Shown here in pieces: positions 50,183 to 59,129 of a stretch of DNA of 64,000 nt. Below the pieces are notes generated by a model, which worked only from the letters and a program-made list of their open reading frames with translations, did not search any database and had not been told where the DNA came from. Both the position numbers and the translations under genes were made by a program. Each line of letters begins with the position of its first letter. The stretch's first letter is position 1. Source of the stretch: Leishmania mexicana MHOM/GT/2001/U1103 (Eukaryota > Euglenozoa > Kinetoplastea > Trypanosomatida > Trypanosomatidae); NCBI RefSeq assembly GCF_000234665.1, contig NC_018338.1, positions 598,084-662,083 on the forward strand, written 5' to 3'.

Positions 50183-50721
50183 TGTGATGTCGTTCCGTGT
50201 TCCTTCTCTGCGTTGCGCCCATATGCGTGTTTGTATGTGTACGGAGTTTCCGGCGTTGTTTCTCTTTGTTTTTGTAGATGCGTGTTTGAACCATCAGCTG
50301 CTACTTTGCAACCACAAGCTGGGAAGCTTCAGCACCGGCAGCTTAAGGTATGTAAGTCAATAGAGATGGAAAAGGGAGGAAAAAAGCTGAGAGTCGCCGG
50401 TGTTTCGGAAAAGTACGCATAACTAAAGCCGCGAAGATGATGACACGGCATCGATGATAGGAAGAAAAGTTGAAATGGGCACAGGTGAAAAAATGACGGA
50501 AGGACATGTTGCGCAACACGAGAGTAAGACGGTGGGTCAGCGGCGTCTTTGCGGGACTATGCGTATTTCTCTTTGTCAAAAGAAGCCTGAATGTACAGCA
50601 AGGCTGCAGCGTGCTCAGTGTTTGTATTATTTTTTCTCGCTTAAGCACATTCCTGGGGAAAAACTATTTACATTCGAAATACTCCTCTCCTCTATCCAAT
50701 GCGAGTGTGCGCGTAACACTG
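50183..50721. other. Intergenic region
   Basis: No gene seen. GC content is visibly lower than in intergenic DNA further left. Confidence 0.6.
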
Positions 50722-51015
50722 CTACTCGACAATGTTTTGAATAACGATCAGAATGAAGTCCTTGTCTGGTGCAACCATGATCTCATTCTTTTTCGAGCGA
50801 ATGCGAAGGAAGCACAGGTCGTTCGTTGGGTCTAAGTCACGAACGCAATGGCGTGCTTTAGCAGCAAGTGACGTAATCAAGTGCGCATACTGATTCTGCA
50901 CTGTTGTATCCTCAATAGTGCTTCGTATGGGAGTGCCTTCATTGTCCACTACAATGATGCCAGTCACGTTAGGGCGCTGACTGATGCGCTGAAACATTTC
51001 CGCAATCTCCGACAT
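50722..51015 (-). CDS. Roadblock/LC7 dynein light chain
   Basis: 97 residues from the ATG at 51015 ([10 protein letters not shown]), matching the usual 96-residue length. An upstream open extension of 63 codons has no similarity and starts in CT-rich DNA. Family features: [20 protein letters not shown] near 16-35, [20 protein letters not shown], and [20 protein letters not shown] near the end. It is a dimeric light chain that binds dynein intermediate chains in cytoplasmic, intraflagellar and axonemal dynein. It is the last intact gene before the strand switch on this arm. Confidence 0.96.
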
Positions 51016-51430
51016 GGCTTGGCGCGTGCTGTAAAATGAGGAGCGGTGGCCGGTAACTCTACAGTTGCTGAAGAGATTGATGAAAGGAAACGCGATACCG
51101 TAGGAATACGTAGGCAAAGATGTGATAGAGGGAAAAGAGTACAAAAGGGATGAGGATGCAAGCAGAGAGCACATCGAGGTGGTTATATGAAGCGAGAAAG
51201 ACACTTCAAAGAAGAGCAGTCAAGCTCTCAAGCTTTTTTAGCACTTCCAGCAGGGACACAACAGTATGGTTTTCTCTCAATGGGGAAAATTGACGATACA
51301 GATGGGACCAAAAAGTAGCTTAGCAGGCCACCTCACAGCAGCTGTCGATAACCCTGTACAGAAAATAGCATGCGTTGCAGCAAGTCCGCTCTGTTATGCC
51401 CCTCCCCACAACCTGCCGCTGCAAAGGAAG
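51016..51430. other. Spacer between roadblock gene and glycosyltransferase relic
   Basis: No gene seen. Lower GC. It would hold the 5' leader and splice acceptor of the roadblock gene. Confidence 0.6.
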
Positions 51431-52761
51431 CTAGTGGCAATGGAGACTCAACGAACACAAAAAGTCTAGCAAAAACGTCATTGACACAGCCATGACCGTG
51501 TCGTAGCCATACGGCGAGAGAAGGATGCTTCGATCACACACAAAGTCCATGCTGCCGACTACCACAGCATCCGCGAGCTCAGAAGCCTCTATGGCTGTTT
51601 GAGCACCACCCACGGGAAAGCTCATAGGTCGTGCAGCTCGCACCCGCTCGTGCACAGTTGACTTATTGTAAGCAGAGCGAACAGCTGATAAAACTTCAGC
51701 AGTGAGAGAAGTAGGTGCGCATGCCCCGATGCCAGCGTTCCACAACAGCGAGCAAGAGAAGCGGTTGCCTCCGACGCAGGCGATCGGCGATTCGGCAAGT
51801 ACAGCACCGTACAGAATTCCCTTGACATTGCTCGTGAACACAAGAATAGGTCTCTGACGGTGGAACGTATAGGGAGGAGCTGCAGAAGTGTCATCAGTGA
51901 TCTTCACGCGTTAGCCTTCGGAGGGCCTTCGAAATCTCAAAGACGACTCAGCCGCTGGTATATACCAAAGGACACAAGTGCTCTTTTCGATTGCGACTGC
52001 TCGGAGAGCGCTGTAAAACTGCTGCTCATGTGCACTTCTTTCTACTGGCAAGCTTGCGTATGTGAAACGAGCTCCACAGCTCTCACAATATATGCGTCGA
52101 TTTCGGCGAAAGAGCACTTTGTCATGAGCTCGCCATCACCTCTGATGAATCTGATTGGGTGCATAATGAGGCATATGGGGCCTGTAATATCGATACCTGC
52201 AATTCCTTGAGTAATAATCTGCCGTACCATGCAAAGATTTTGCGGTGCACCGAAGCCCATGAGATCCTGTACAGAGGCGGCAAAGCCGCATATTGCATTT
52301 GCGACTGTGTCCAGGAGCGGGTGCTTTTCACCCACGCAGAAAGACAGAATGCGAGGTGATGCACTCCAAATTCTTGGCGTGTCTTCGGGGGTGACATAAT
52401 TACAAGAGGCGCGCCAAGTTGCCCACTGATTCGGCCCGCCTCTTCGAGAAATACAGTTGCTAGGATAACATCAGGCGAGAAGTTCCGCTTGCGCAAGACG
52501 ACGACAAAAGTTTCTGAGAGGTCTGCTGAATTAACGGGGCACCTTCCCTGAGAACACATGACGAATGCGCAAGCAGATTTGCCAAACGTCTTCGCAGCTG
52601 GCGAGCTTCAGCGCGTCAATGAGAACCATCGTTGAGTGATTTCTCTGGTAGATTGCTCTTACAATAGACGCGATCTGCGGCAAGTCAGACGGCGCTCCGG
52701 AAGAAATAAAAGTGAGCATTAGCCCTTTCACACGTGGGGCGATAGACAGCAGCGCGCTCAT
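51431..52761 (-). pseudogene. Frameshifted UDP-glycosyltransferase (GT1) relic
   Basis: Five overlapping or abutting minus-strand fragments in changing frames read as one protein of about 440 residues: 52761-52531, 52559-52122, 52335-52042, 52117-51911 and about 51907-51431. In order they show a GT1 start (VKGLMLTFISSGAPSDLPQI), SPDVILATVFLEEAGRISGQ then APLVIMSPP, GIAGIDITGPICLIM, the SALRAVAIEKSTCVLW strand, and a donor-domain end with LTAEVLSAVRSAYN and GGAQTAIEASELADAV. A hydrophobic C-terminal helix (YGYDTVMAVSMTFLLDFL) fits the tail anchor of membrane UDP-glucuronosyl/glucosyltransferases. The HCG-type donor motif is not recognisable. At least four frame changes make a working enzyme unlikely. 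Family call is by eye. Confidence 0.7.
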
Positions 52762-53073
52762 GGCGAGCGCCACTGATCACGGGGGTTGTGAGGCCATTCA
52801 CAGTATACACTACTGGTAAGCAGTCTGATGAAGACGGCGGAGCCGAAGGAGAAAAAAAGGAGGCTGATGTCGGTAAGGATGGTCGGGAGCAGTTTATCGC
52901 GCCTGTGGCGGACGAATAGGGAAAAGGACCACTCTTTAACGCGCCAAGATACCTTTTCTCTTCTGGAGTGAGGAAGTGAAAAAGTGGTTAACACCTGGTG
53001 GAGAGTATATGGCTCACCGCTACGGGTTCGTCCGTATTCGCGAATTTCGTGCATGCGACGCAAAACTCTTCTT

Positions 53074-53083
53074 CCCCCCCCCC
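53074..53083. repeat. C10 homopolymer in strand-switch region
   Basis: Ten consecutive C on the plus strand, flanked by CTT and GG, in the divergent junction. Confidence 0.9.
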
Positions 53084-53346
53084 GGAACTTCGGGATCAAC
53101 TGCCCTGTAGTCTTCCCATCAAACTGACCCACAGAGCCGAAAAAAATGTCTCCTGCCGCTTCCGGCCTGCGCTGCAACTACAAGAATCTTCATGACGCTC
53201 TGCATCAGATATTAAACGAGGGGTGGGGGATAGGCCTCCGGCCGACCCCCCCTTTCCGCTGTTGCACCGTGCGCGTCATCAAAATGCCGCTCCTCGCGCG
53301 CAACAAAGAGAGACTGAGCTTTTTCTGGCGTGGAGAGAGCAACTGA

Positions 53347-53358
53347 GGGGGGGGGGGG
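53347..53358. repeat. G12 homopolymer in strand-switch region
   Basis: Twelve consecutive G on the plus strand, the mirror partner of the C10 tract at 53074. Confidence 0.9.
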
Positions 53359-54109
53359 ACACGGATCAGGGGAAAGAGGGTCAATCGACCTTCAACAAGG
53401 ATATCCACAAGGTTCAGAATCCTGTTACCAACATCGGTCGCATTTTCAACGCTTATATCTCTGTATATCTGCGTCTTGCCTTGCCAGCACGGTGTCTGTC
53501 ACGCGGTGAAGGTGCTGGTCTCAGATCAAGCAGACTTCATCCCAGAAAATAGTGGGATTGGCACGCGCATGTAAGCATGAGTCTGGAGAAGCGAGCTCAC
53601 GCTTGTGACACAAAAACAGACGAGCTCATGCAGAAAGCACATGTGAGAATAATGGACCTGCTTTTCTCAGGCACTTCATGAAAAAAAGAAACACAGTGTT
53701 GCGAAATGAAATCACTTCGAGAAGCATATCAGGAACTATTTGGCGGAAGAAATGACAGCGATGAAGGGGCCAAGGGGGAGGATTCTTTTCTCTGCGCTCA
53801 CATTGCTTTTGGGGGAACGAACCTTAGAATAGAACGCGTCTTCGGCTTAGATAGGTGCTGAGAGTGCCGTTCCACAGAAGGTTATTGGTGTCCGCATTCG
53901 CTTAGCATTATTGCCCCTTCAAGTGTCTGGCACCTCTACTGAAATGGTTCGGGTCTTAAACGCTCTATGCCTCCTCAATTTGATTGTCAACTGGCGACGT
54001 GTGACTTTATCCTTTCCCTCAGCCTTTCTCATGCCTATCTTTTCCTTGGTACTCCTTAACGGTATCACTTGCACAGATACGTGAAAAGGAAAGGAAATCT
54101 TCTAGCAAA

Positions 54110-54532
54110 ATGCTGCGAACAAGGCTATCTCTGGCGCCGATGTTGTCGAAGGCGACTCGACTACAACTAGGGAACATCAAGACTGAATATGGCACGGTTT
54201 CAACAGCTGCTGGCTCAGCCGAAAAATGGGGGTTTCTTTTCGGTGGCAACACGTACCCTATCATTAGCATAGGCTTTAGCATTTTCATGGTGTCTGCCAC
54301 CTGTGTGATAGTCGCCACGTATCAACAGTACCGCGATATGGCGATAGTGACCGAGCACATTTCGTACGAAGATGTTAAGGACCGCTGCCTTACCCCAATG
54401 CCCGGGTGGGCTCGTCTGCGCTCTTTCAGTATGGCAACTCCGCAGGGCCCTGCAACGTTCCGCGATCCGACTCCCTTAGACTGGCTTCCGTTCGAACTCA
54501 AGCTGGGTTACGTCAAGCAGGCCTCGTATTAA
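54110..54532 (+). CDS. Small single-helix membrane protein, possibly mitochondrial
   Basis: 140 residues from the ATG at 54110, the first gene of the plus-strand unit. The N-terminus (MLRTRLSLAPMLSKATRLQL) is basic and hydroxylated with no acidic residue for about 25 residues, as in a mitochondrial presequence. One membrane helix lies at about 50-68 (YPIISIGFSIFMVSATCVIV). The hydrophilic C-terminal part has conserved-looking Pro/Trp residues (LTPMPGWARLR, TPLDWLPFELKLGYV). Small one-helix proteins like this are common as accessory subunits of respiratory complexes. A NDUFA4/B12D-like layout is possible but I cannot show it. Codon GC is lower than in genes farther from the junction. Confidence 0.8.
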   Translation: MLRTRLSLAPMLSKATRLQLGNIKTEYGTVSTAAGSAEKWGFLFGGNTYPIISIGFSIFMVSATCVIVATYQQYRDMAIVTEHISYEDVKDRCLTPMPGWARLRSFSMATPQGPATFRDPTPLDWLPFELKLGYVKQASY

Positions 54533-55244
54533 CAGCAAACGGAAAAAATGTCCTTTTTTCCTCGGTGCACATGCATTGATATTTTCCCCGCTTTTCTGAT
54601 GTTTCGCTGGCTGGCTGCGTGATTCATGTCGGCGCCTTTATTTCTCTGTCTCACTCTCTTTCTGTTTTCCCTAGGATTCTTTCGCTTGTATATTTGCTTT
54701 TGAGTGTGAGGATTCTCGAATAGTTTGCTGCGTTTTTCTTTCCTGCAAAGTTGTAGCACTAGCCACTAGAATGTGTGCCGTCGAGAAGGAAAATACTTGT
54801 ACTCTCATAGAGGAGGGTCAGAAGGAAAGCATTCTAAGTCACCATATTTTACGAGTTCTTTTTTCTCCCAGCTTGGCTCAATGCTTCGGAATTGAGTCCC
54901 CGAACTGCAGGAAAAAAGTAGCACGGATCCCGAGCACCAGTGTACAAAGTCATGTGGTGGAAACTGAAAAAAGCCTTTCGAACGAGTGTTCCGCGTATAA
55001 AAGTGGATGTTCGATTCCCGTGCTGGCCTATGTAGTCTCTCTTATTCCCCCGTAGCTCTCCATGCGCGTGGTGGGAGACGAAATGCATCTATGTAACTGA
55101 CTTGATACTCATTCTCAGTTGATGAATAACTTCCCTTCTCGTCCTCCCCTGGCTTCACTTTTTGTTGTTCGACTATGCTTCAGAACTTTCTTTTCTTCAT
55201 GTACTTTAGAACCACAGACACCTTGGTTTGACACCCTCTACAAA
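54533..55244. other. Intergenic region
   Basis: CT-rich on the plus strand, as expected for plus transcription. A 94-codon ATG frame at 54771-55055 lacks recognisable features. Likely splice acceptors for the next gene are CTTCAG ending at 55183 and CTTTAG ending at 55209. Confidence 0.6.
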
Positions 55245-55985
55245 ATGATTCCGCCGCCTGTTTTCAGCAAGCCCCCGGAACTGCAGTTCCGCGCGGGAAA
55301 AATGAAGTATACAGGCGGAATGGTAACAGCCGACAAGCGAAAGGGTTACCTTTCGTTTTTCGCCAGTGCGAGCACCGTTGAGATGATCTGGGCATCGGAG
55401 TCTGAGAAATCGCCACCCATCGTGTTGCCTCGCGGAAAAACTACCGTTAGCTTTGTGACCCAGTGCAAGACAGGCCGTGTCCTTTTGTTCGAGGTAAACG
55501 AGAATGACGGGAAAAAGCAGTACTTCTTCTGGCTGCAGGACAAATCGGAGCAGAAGGACAGTGCTTATTTAGCGGGCCTTGAGAGCATGCTCGCAGAGCG
55601 CACGGCCAACAATCGACCAAAGACAACCGTCAACCTTGAGGATTTCAAGAAGATTTTGGCGTCCGTCTCCAAGTCGAAAAAGGATGTAAAGCTGACTGAT
55701 GTTTTGTCGTCCTCTATTGTGACTGAGGAGTTGAGCAGCGACCCTGCTTATTACAAGGCGAAACTTATGGACTACTTGCCAAGAGACGGCGGGGAGTTGG
55801 ATGACATTCTCTCTCAAGTGAAAAACCCGCAGGTTTCGCAAGCGACGGCACTTCTGGAGGTTGCGCTGCAAGACCCTGCAACATACAAGCAGCTCTGCAC
55901 CTTATTCGGTGTTCCCGATACTGACCCAAACGGAGGCGTTTTGGCGTTTCTCAATGGAATCATCGCGGCGGCGAAGAAGCCCTAA
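55245..55985 (+). CDS. RPN13: Proteasomal ubiquitin receptor Rpn13 (ADRM1)
   Basis: 246 residues from the ATG at 55245 (MIPPPVFSKP). 42 more codons are open upstream but lie before or across the likely splice acceptors. The N-terminal Pru domain (about 12-125) is clear: LQFRAGKMKYTGGMVTADKR KGYLSFF in two parts, VLPRGKTTVSFVTQCKTGRV, and QYFFWLQDKSEQKD, the loop that binds ubiquitin in orthologues. The C-terminal half (about 150-245) is helical with LDDILSQVKNPQVSQATALL and fits a DEUBAD domain, which recruits the deubiquitinase UCH37. Rpn13 sits on Rpn2 at the top of the 19S regulatory particle. The linker between the two domains is shorter than the Gly/Ser-rich linker of the human protein. 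Confidence 0.95.
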   Translation: MIPPPVFSKPPELQFRAGKMKYTGGMVTADKRKGYLSFFASASTVEMIWASESEKSPPIVLPRGKTTVSFVTQCKTGRVLLFEVNENDGKKQYFFWLQDKSEQKDSAYLAGLESMLAERTANNRPKTTVNLEDFKKILASVSKSKKDVKLTDVLSSSIVTEELSSDPAYYKAKLMDYLPRDGGELDDILSQVKNPQVSQATALLEVALQDPATYKQLCTLFGVPDTDPNGGVLAFLNGIIAAAKKP

Positions 55986-56430
55986 GCGCGCTTTTTTATA
56001 GGACGCATGCACTCAGTGCTTTTTGTGCTTTCAAATTCTCGGCTTGCTATGGTAGTCTACTGGAAAAAAAACAAAGCTTTGCAAAAATATTGCTATTGGT
56101 CAAGTTTTTGATGGCTACAGGTTCTTTTGGGTCTTACGGATGGGGATTGGCGGCACTTTCTAGCCGTTTGCACTACCGTCTATATCCGAACTGAAATGCA
56201 TGATGATGATGTCAAAGACTGCCAGCATTTACTGCGGTTTCACTTTGTACTGAAATCCTCAGTGCCACCAAAACAACGCAAAAAAGTGGATATATACACG
56301 CATCAATATACTCAGCATCTTTCTCATTTCCTTTCCCCCTTTCGAGCTCCCTTCATTTTGCGCTGCTCTTGTGTATTCCTTCTCGTGCTTTATGCTTGAC
56401 GTGTAGACTATAGAACAGTACAAGCAAGTA
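55986..56430. other. Intergenic region
   Basis: No convincing gene. T-rich sequence near 56310-56390 precedes the next start. Only short frames with no coding bias. Confidence 0.6.
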
Positions 56431-57066
56431 ATGATGAAAAAAAGCGCACGCTTGTGGCAAGGAATTCAGCCTGAGCTTCATCGCTACTCTCACGCGACAT
56501 TTCATGAAGGAACGCATAGACAGGCCCCTGGCGACTCTACGCCGTGGCGTGATGTCTCTTCACCAGTCAACAGGTTCCGCGCGTGGTGGTTGGCGCCGGC
56601 GGCCAAAGGAAGTGTTATCGCTGCCTGGTGCTTAACATGTGTGATCAGCGCATATTGCTTCAGCATTCAACAAGATGCAAAAGGGACTTACCTTCTGAAT
56701 AATGTTCTGCTTCGCAATTTGCACGAAGAGTCACAGAGAGCTAACGCCAACGAGGGACGCGCGGGTGAGCTACAAGAGGCGATGCGGCAGTATCTTTCGG
56801 AGGAAAAGAGCCGCAAGCGAAGCGCCGCCAAGCTGGAGGAGTATGTGGCGTCTAGCGAAAAGATGAAAGCCGGGATTGTGAATTATGAGTTAGAACTGGT
56901 ACGAGAGCGAGGAAGAGCCGATGCCACACACGAGCGTAATCAGCAGTTACTGAAGGAACTGATGTCTGTGCGACGAGAAATGGCGCAGGTTCAGAAGGAC
57001 AACGCGACTTTGGCTATGGAGGTAGAGAAATTGCAGCGGTTACTGAAGCGTGTCGGTCAGCTATAA
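56431..57066 (+). CDS. Single-pass membrane protein with long coiled coil
   Basis: 211 residues from tandem ATGs at 56431 and 56434. The N-terminal 50 residues are His/Arg/Pro-rich. One hydrophobic segment at about 60-78 (GSVIAAWCLTCVISAYCFS) is followed by a coiled coil from about 95 to the end (VRREMAQVQKDNATLAMEVE and similar heptads, closing LQRLLKRVGQL). Topology suggests a short basic side and a long helical stalk on the other side. It could be an organelle contact or mitochondrial-membrane protein. No family recognised. Confidence 0.8.
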   Translation: MMKKSARLWQGIQPELHRYSHATFHEGTHRQAPGDSTPWRDVSSPVNRFRAWWLAPAAKGSVIAAWCLTCVISAYCFSIQQDAKGTYLLNNVLLRNLHEESQRANANEGRAGELQEAMRQYLSEEKSRKRSAAKLEEYVASSEKMKAGIVNYELELVRERGRADATHERNQQLLKELMSVRREMAQVQKDNATLAMEVEKLQRLLKRVGQL

Positions 57067-57470
57067 GTAGAGATTGACATGACAAATTCATTAGTGACGC
57101 TTTCTCACATCATCCTACGCCATTTTGGCGGATTCGCTGCTACCGGGAAAAATGCGAAAAATGTTAGGGTATTTCCCGGAAGGTATTGCTTTCCGAACTT
57201 TGGAGGTGGCGAAACGAACCAAAAAAAATACGAAGTGGGCCTCAATGTCTTAATTTTACACACTGATGGTATGCTGCAATAAATAGAAGGTTTTCTCCTT
57301 TCAACCGCAACCGCTTCTTGGACAAACTCTGTGATAGACGCGGTAATGCAACCCCAATCATCTTTCTATTATCTTTGATCCACCACTCTCTTTCAATATT
57401 GCTTCTCTATTTTCTGTTATTTCCTTAGGGGAAACTGGAGGAGTTCATCATTCGAAACAAAAAGGAGGCA
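57067..57470. other. Intergenic region with splice acceptor of DPB2
   Basis: No convincing gene. A 67-codon ATG frame at 57079-57282 has no features. The right end is a strong pyrimidine tract. Confidence 0.6.
57380..57428 (+). promoter_or_regulatory. Polypyrimidine tract and AG trans-splice acceptor of DPB2
   Basis: A CT-rich run of about 45 nt ends in TTTCCTTAG, with AG at 57427-57428. This is 42 nt upstream of the DPB2 ATG. The intervening 42 nt are open in frame. Confidence 0.7.
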
Positions 57471-59129
57471 ATGAAGGATCACAAGGACGAGATAAGGAAG
57501 TTTGCACAGGCGTACAAGTACAACTTGAAGCCATTGGCAGTCAGCCGCTTTGCCAGCTTCCTGAAAAAGTATGACACTGGTGAGGAGTACCGTCGAGGTC
57601 TTCTGCGCGACTTGTTCAGCTTGATTGGAGAACAATGCTGTGACAATCGACTCGTTGATGAATTGAAGGCAGACGCGGTCATCAGCTTGCAAGAAGCAAG
57701 GATAAAAGGATGCCTAGGTGCCGACGGGTCATCTTCCGTACAAGTCGTCTCTCTGGGCGCTGTTCCCAAAGTCTTTGTCGACGAGGTAAGTAACGAACTG
57801 AGGGTGAGCAGTTCTTCGGCTGCGTTGAACCGTCTTCAGTGCCTCAATCAACGCTATGCACTCGCTCGTCGGCGTTGCTTTCGATGCGGCCTCTACCAGA
57901 AATCAGTGGATCAGCGCGCGCCACATGACGGTTCCCTGGCTCTTTTGCCTACCTCCGCGCTTGAGGGGCTCGATCCAGGACTTCAAGTCGCTGTCCTTGG
58001 GCTCTTGGTTGTGCGGGATGACGAAGTGTTCTTAGAGGATTTAAGGGGACAGATTAAACTGAAATTCAGCGAACAGTCGCGGGTCACGCAGCACTGCTTT
58101 CTGGGGAATGGGTTCCTGGCTGTGGTGAGCGGGTTCTGGGTGAACAGCATTCTTCAGGTCACTCGAGTGGACCTCCCGCCGGCAGAGCGGCGGGAGGTGA
58201 CGTTGCGGGATGCCGGCTCTAGCATGGACCTGTTTGGGTTGGCCCCGCGTAACCCCATGGAGGCTTTGCGCGAGGAGAAAAAGCGGCTGCAGAGCGTGAT
58301 CATCGTCATGGCGCACGTGCACCTCGACAAGGCGGGTACCATGAGCAAGCTGGCTCGCTTTTTTGAGCGCATGCAGGGTTTAAGTGAGTCAGAGCTGCGC
58401 GACGTCACTTTTGTCTTCACTGGAGACTTTTCGTCCGTCCCGCTTCACTTTAGCGACGCATCTCACTTGCCTGACATCTTCGACAACTCGAACCGCCTGC
58501 AGATCCTCCTTGATGGACTAGGTCGCTGCATCGCCGCCAATGCTCCCACTGCAGCACAGCACAGTCATTTTGTGCTCATCCCGGGTCCCAGCGACATGAC
58601 GGCCTTGCAAGGCTTTCAGCCGCAAACGCCCATCGCCACACAATTCGCCAAGGGTGTGGAGAGTCGAACAAAGAAGCTCACCCTTGCTCCGAATCCGTGC
58701 CGGTTGCGCTTCCACACGCACGAGGTTATCATCGCTCGCCGTGATTTCCTGCGCGATCTCCAGCACGGCGAGTTGCTCTATCCGTGGGACCGCTATCGCA
58801 CAAAGGAGCGTACTGACGCGGCACTAGATCAGGGCGCTCCTAGTGGGGGTGGGGCAGCCACCACAACGTCGTTTGAGCGCGTTACCAAGACACTGCTAGA
58901 CGAGGCACACCTGTCACCCAGCATTGATGAGGCGGTTTTGTGGAGAGCGGACGACGCCTTGCGCATCCCGGTGCTGCCGCACACGATGCTGCTGTGCGAC
59001 TCAACAGAGCAATGGGAGTGCCATTACAAAGGCGTTCACGTCGTGAACCCCGGCTCCTTTGGTGTCAACGGCACATTCCTTTGGTACACCCCTGCAGATG
59101 GGCAGTGCAGCCTCAACAGACTGGATTAA
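57471..59129 (+). CDS. DPB2: DNA polymerase epsilon subunit B (DPB2/POLE2)
   Basis: 552 residues from the ATG at 57471, similar to human POLE2 (527). The N-terminal helical domain is seen in RKFAQAYKYNLKPLAVSRFA. A predicted OB fold follows (LGLLVVRDDEVFLEDLRGQI, QHCFLGNGFLAVVSGFWVNS). The inactive calcineurin-like phosphoesterase domain follows: VIIVMAHVHLDKAGTMSKLA, FVFTGDFSS, HFVLIPGPSDM, NPCRLRFHTHEVIIARRDFL, and the terminal HVVNPGSFGVNGTFLWYTP. As in other B subunits, several metal ligands of true phosphatases are missing. It is the structural partner of the polymerase epsilon catalytic subunit at the nuclear leading strand and replication origin. A family-typical VTKTLLDEAHLSP segment lies near 460. 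Confidence 0.95.
   Translation: MKDHKDEIRKFAQAYKYNLKPLAVSRFASFLKKYDTGEEYRRGLLRDLFSLIGEQCCDNRLVDELKADAVISLQEARIKGCLGADGSSSVQVVSLGAVPKVFVDEVSNELRVSSSSAALNRLQCLNQRYALARRRCFRCGLYQKSVDQRAPHDGSLALLPTSALEGLDPGLQVAVLGLLVVRDDEVFLEDLRGQIKLKFSEQSRVTQHCFLGNGFLAVVSGFWVNSILQVTRVDLPPAERREVTLRDAGSSMDLFGLAPRNPMEALREEKKRLQSVIIVMAHVHLDKAGTMSKLARFFERMQGLSESELRDVTFVFTGDFSSVPLHFSDASHLPDIFDNSNRLQILLDGLGRCIAANAPTAAQHSHFVLIPGPSDMTALQGFQPQTPIATQFAKGVESRTKKLTLAPNPCRLRFHTHEVIIARRDFLRDLQHGELLYPWDRYRTKERTDAALDQGAPSGGGAATTTSFERVTKTLLDEAHLSPSIDEAVLWRADDALRIPVLPHTMLLCDSTEQWECHYKGVHVVNPGSFGVNGTFLWYTPADGQCSLNRLD

Larger units (their letters stand above)
52762..54109. promoter_or_regulatory. Divergent strand-switch region, probable bidirectional Pol II start
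   Basis: All genes to the left are on the minus strand and all to the right on the plus strand. No frame inside is convincing. It contains C10 at 53074-53083 and G12 at 53347-53358, about 270 bp apart in mirrored orientation, and a G/C-rich block (near 53221-53252) with GGGGTGGGGG opposite ACCCCCCC. In Leishmania, divergent strand-switch regions are known transcription start regions marked by acetylated histones. Initiation near G or C tracts has been reported on chromosome 1. Assignment here rests on gene orientation and these tracts. Confidence 0.75.

Noticed and set aside
53146..53552. Short plus-strand frames in the strand-switch region
   Set aside because: They run through the G12 tract, lack coding composition and have no preceding splice signal that stands out.
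54995..55030. TTCGATTCC resembling a tRNA B-box
   Set aside because: The flanking bases do not form a T-arm stem, and there is no acceptor stem or A-box at the right distance.
57079..57282. 67-codon plus-strand frame upstream of DPB2
   Set aside because: No family features and AT-rich. I considered it as an upstream exon joined through an AAGGTATTG site, but the join would be out of frame with DPB2.
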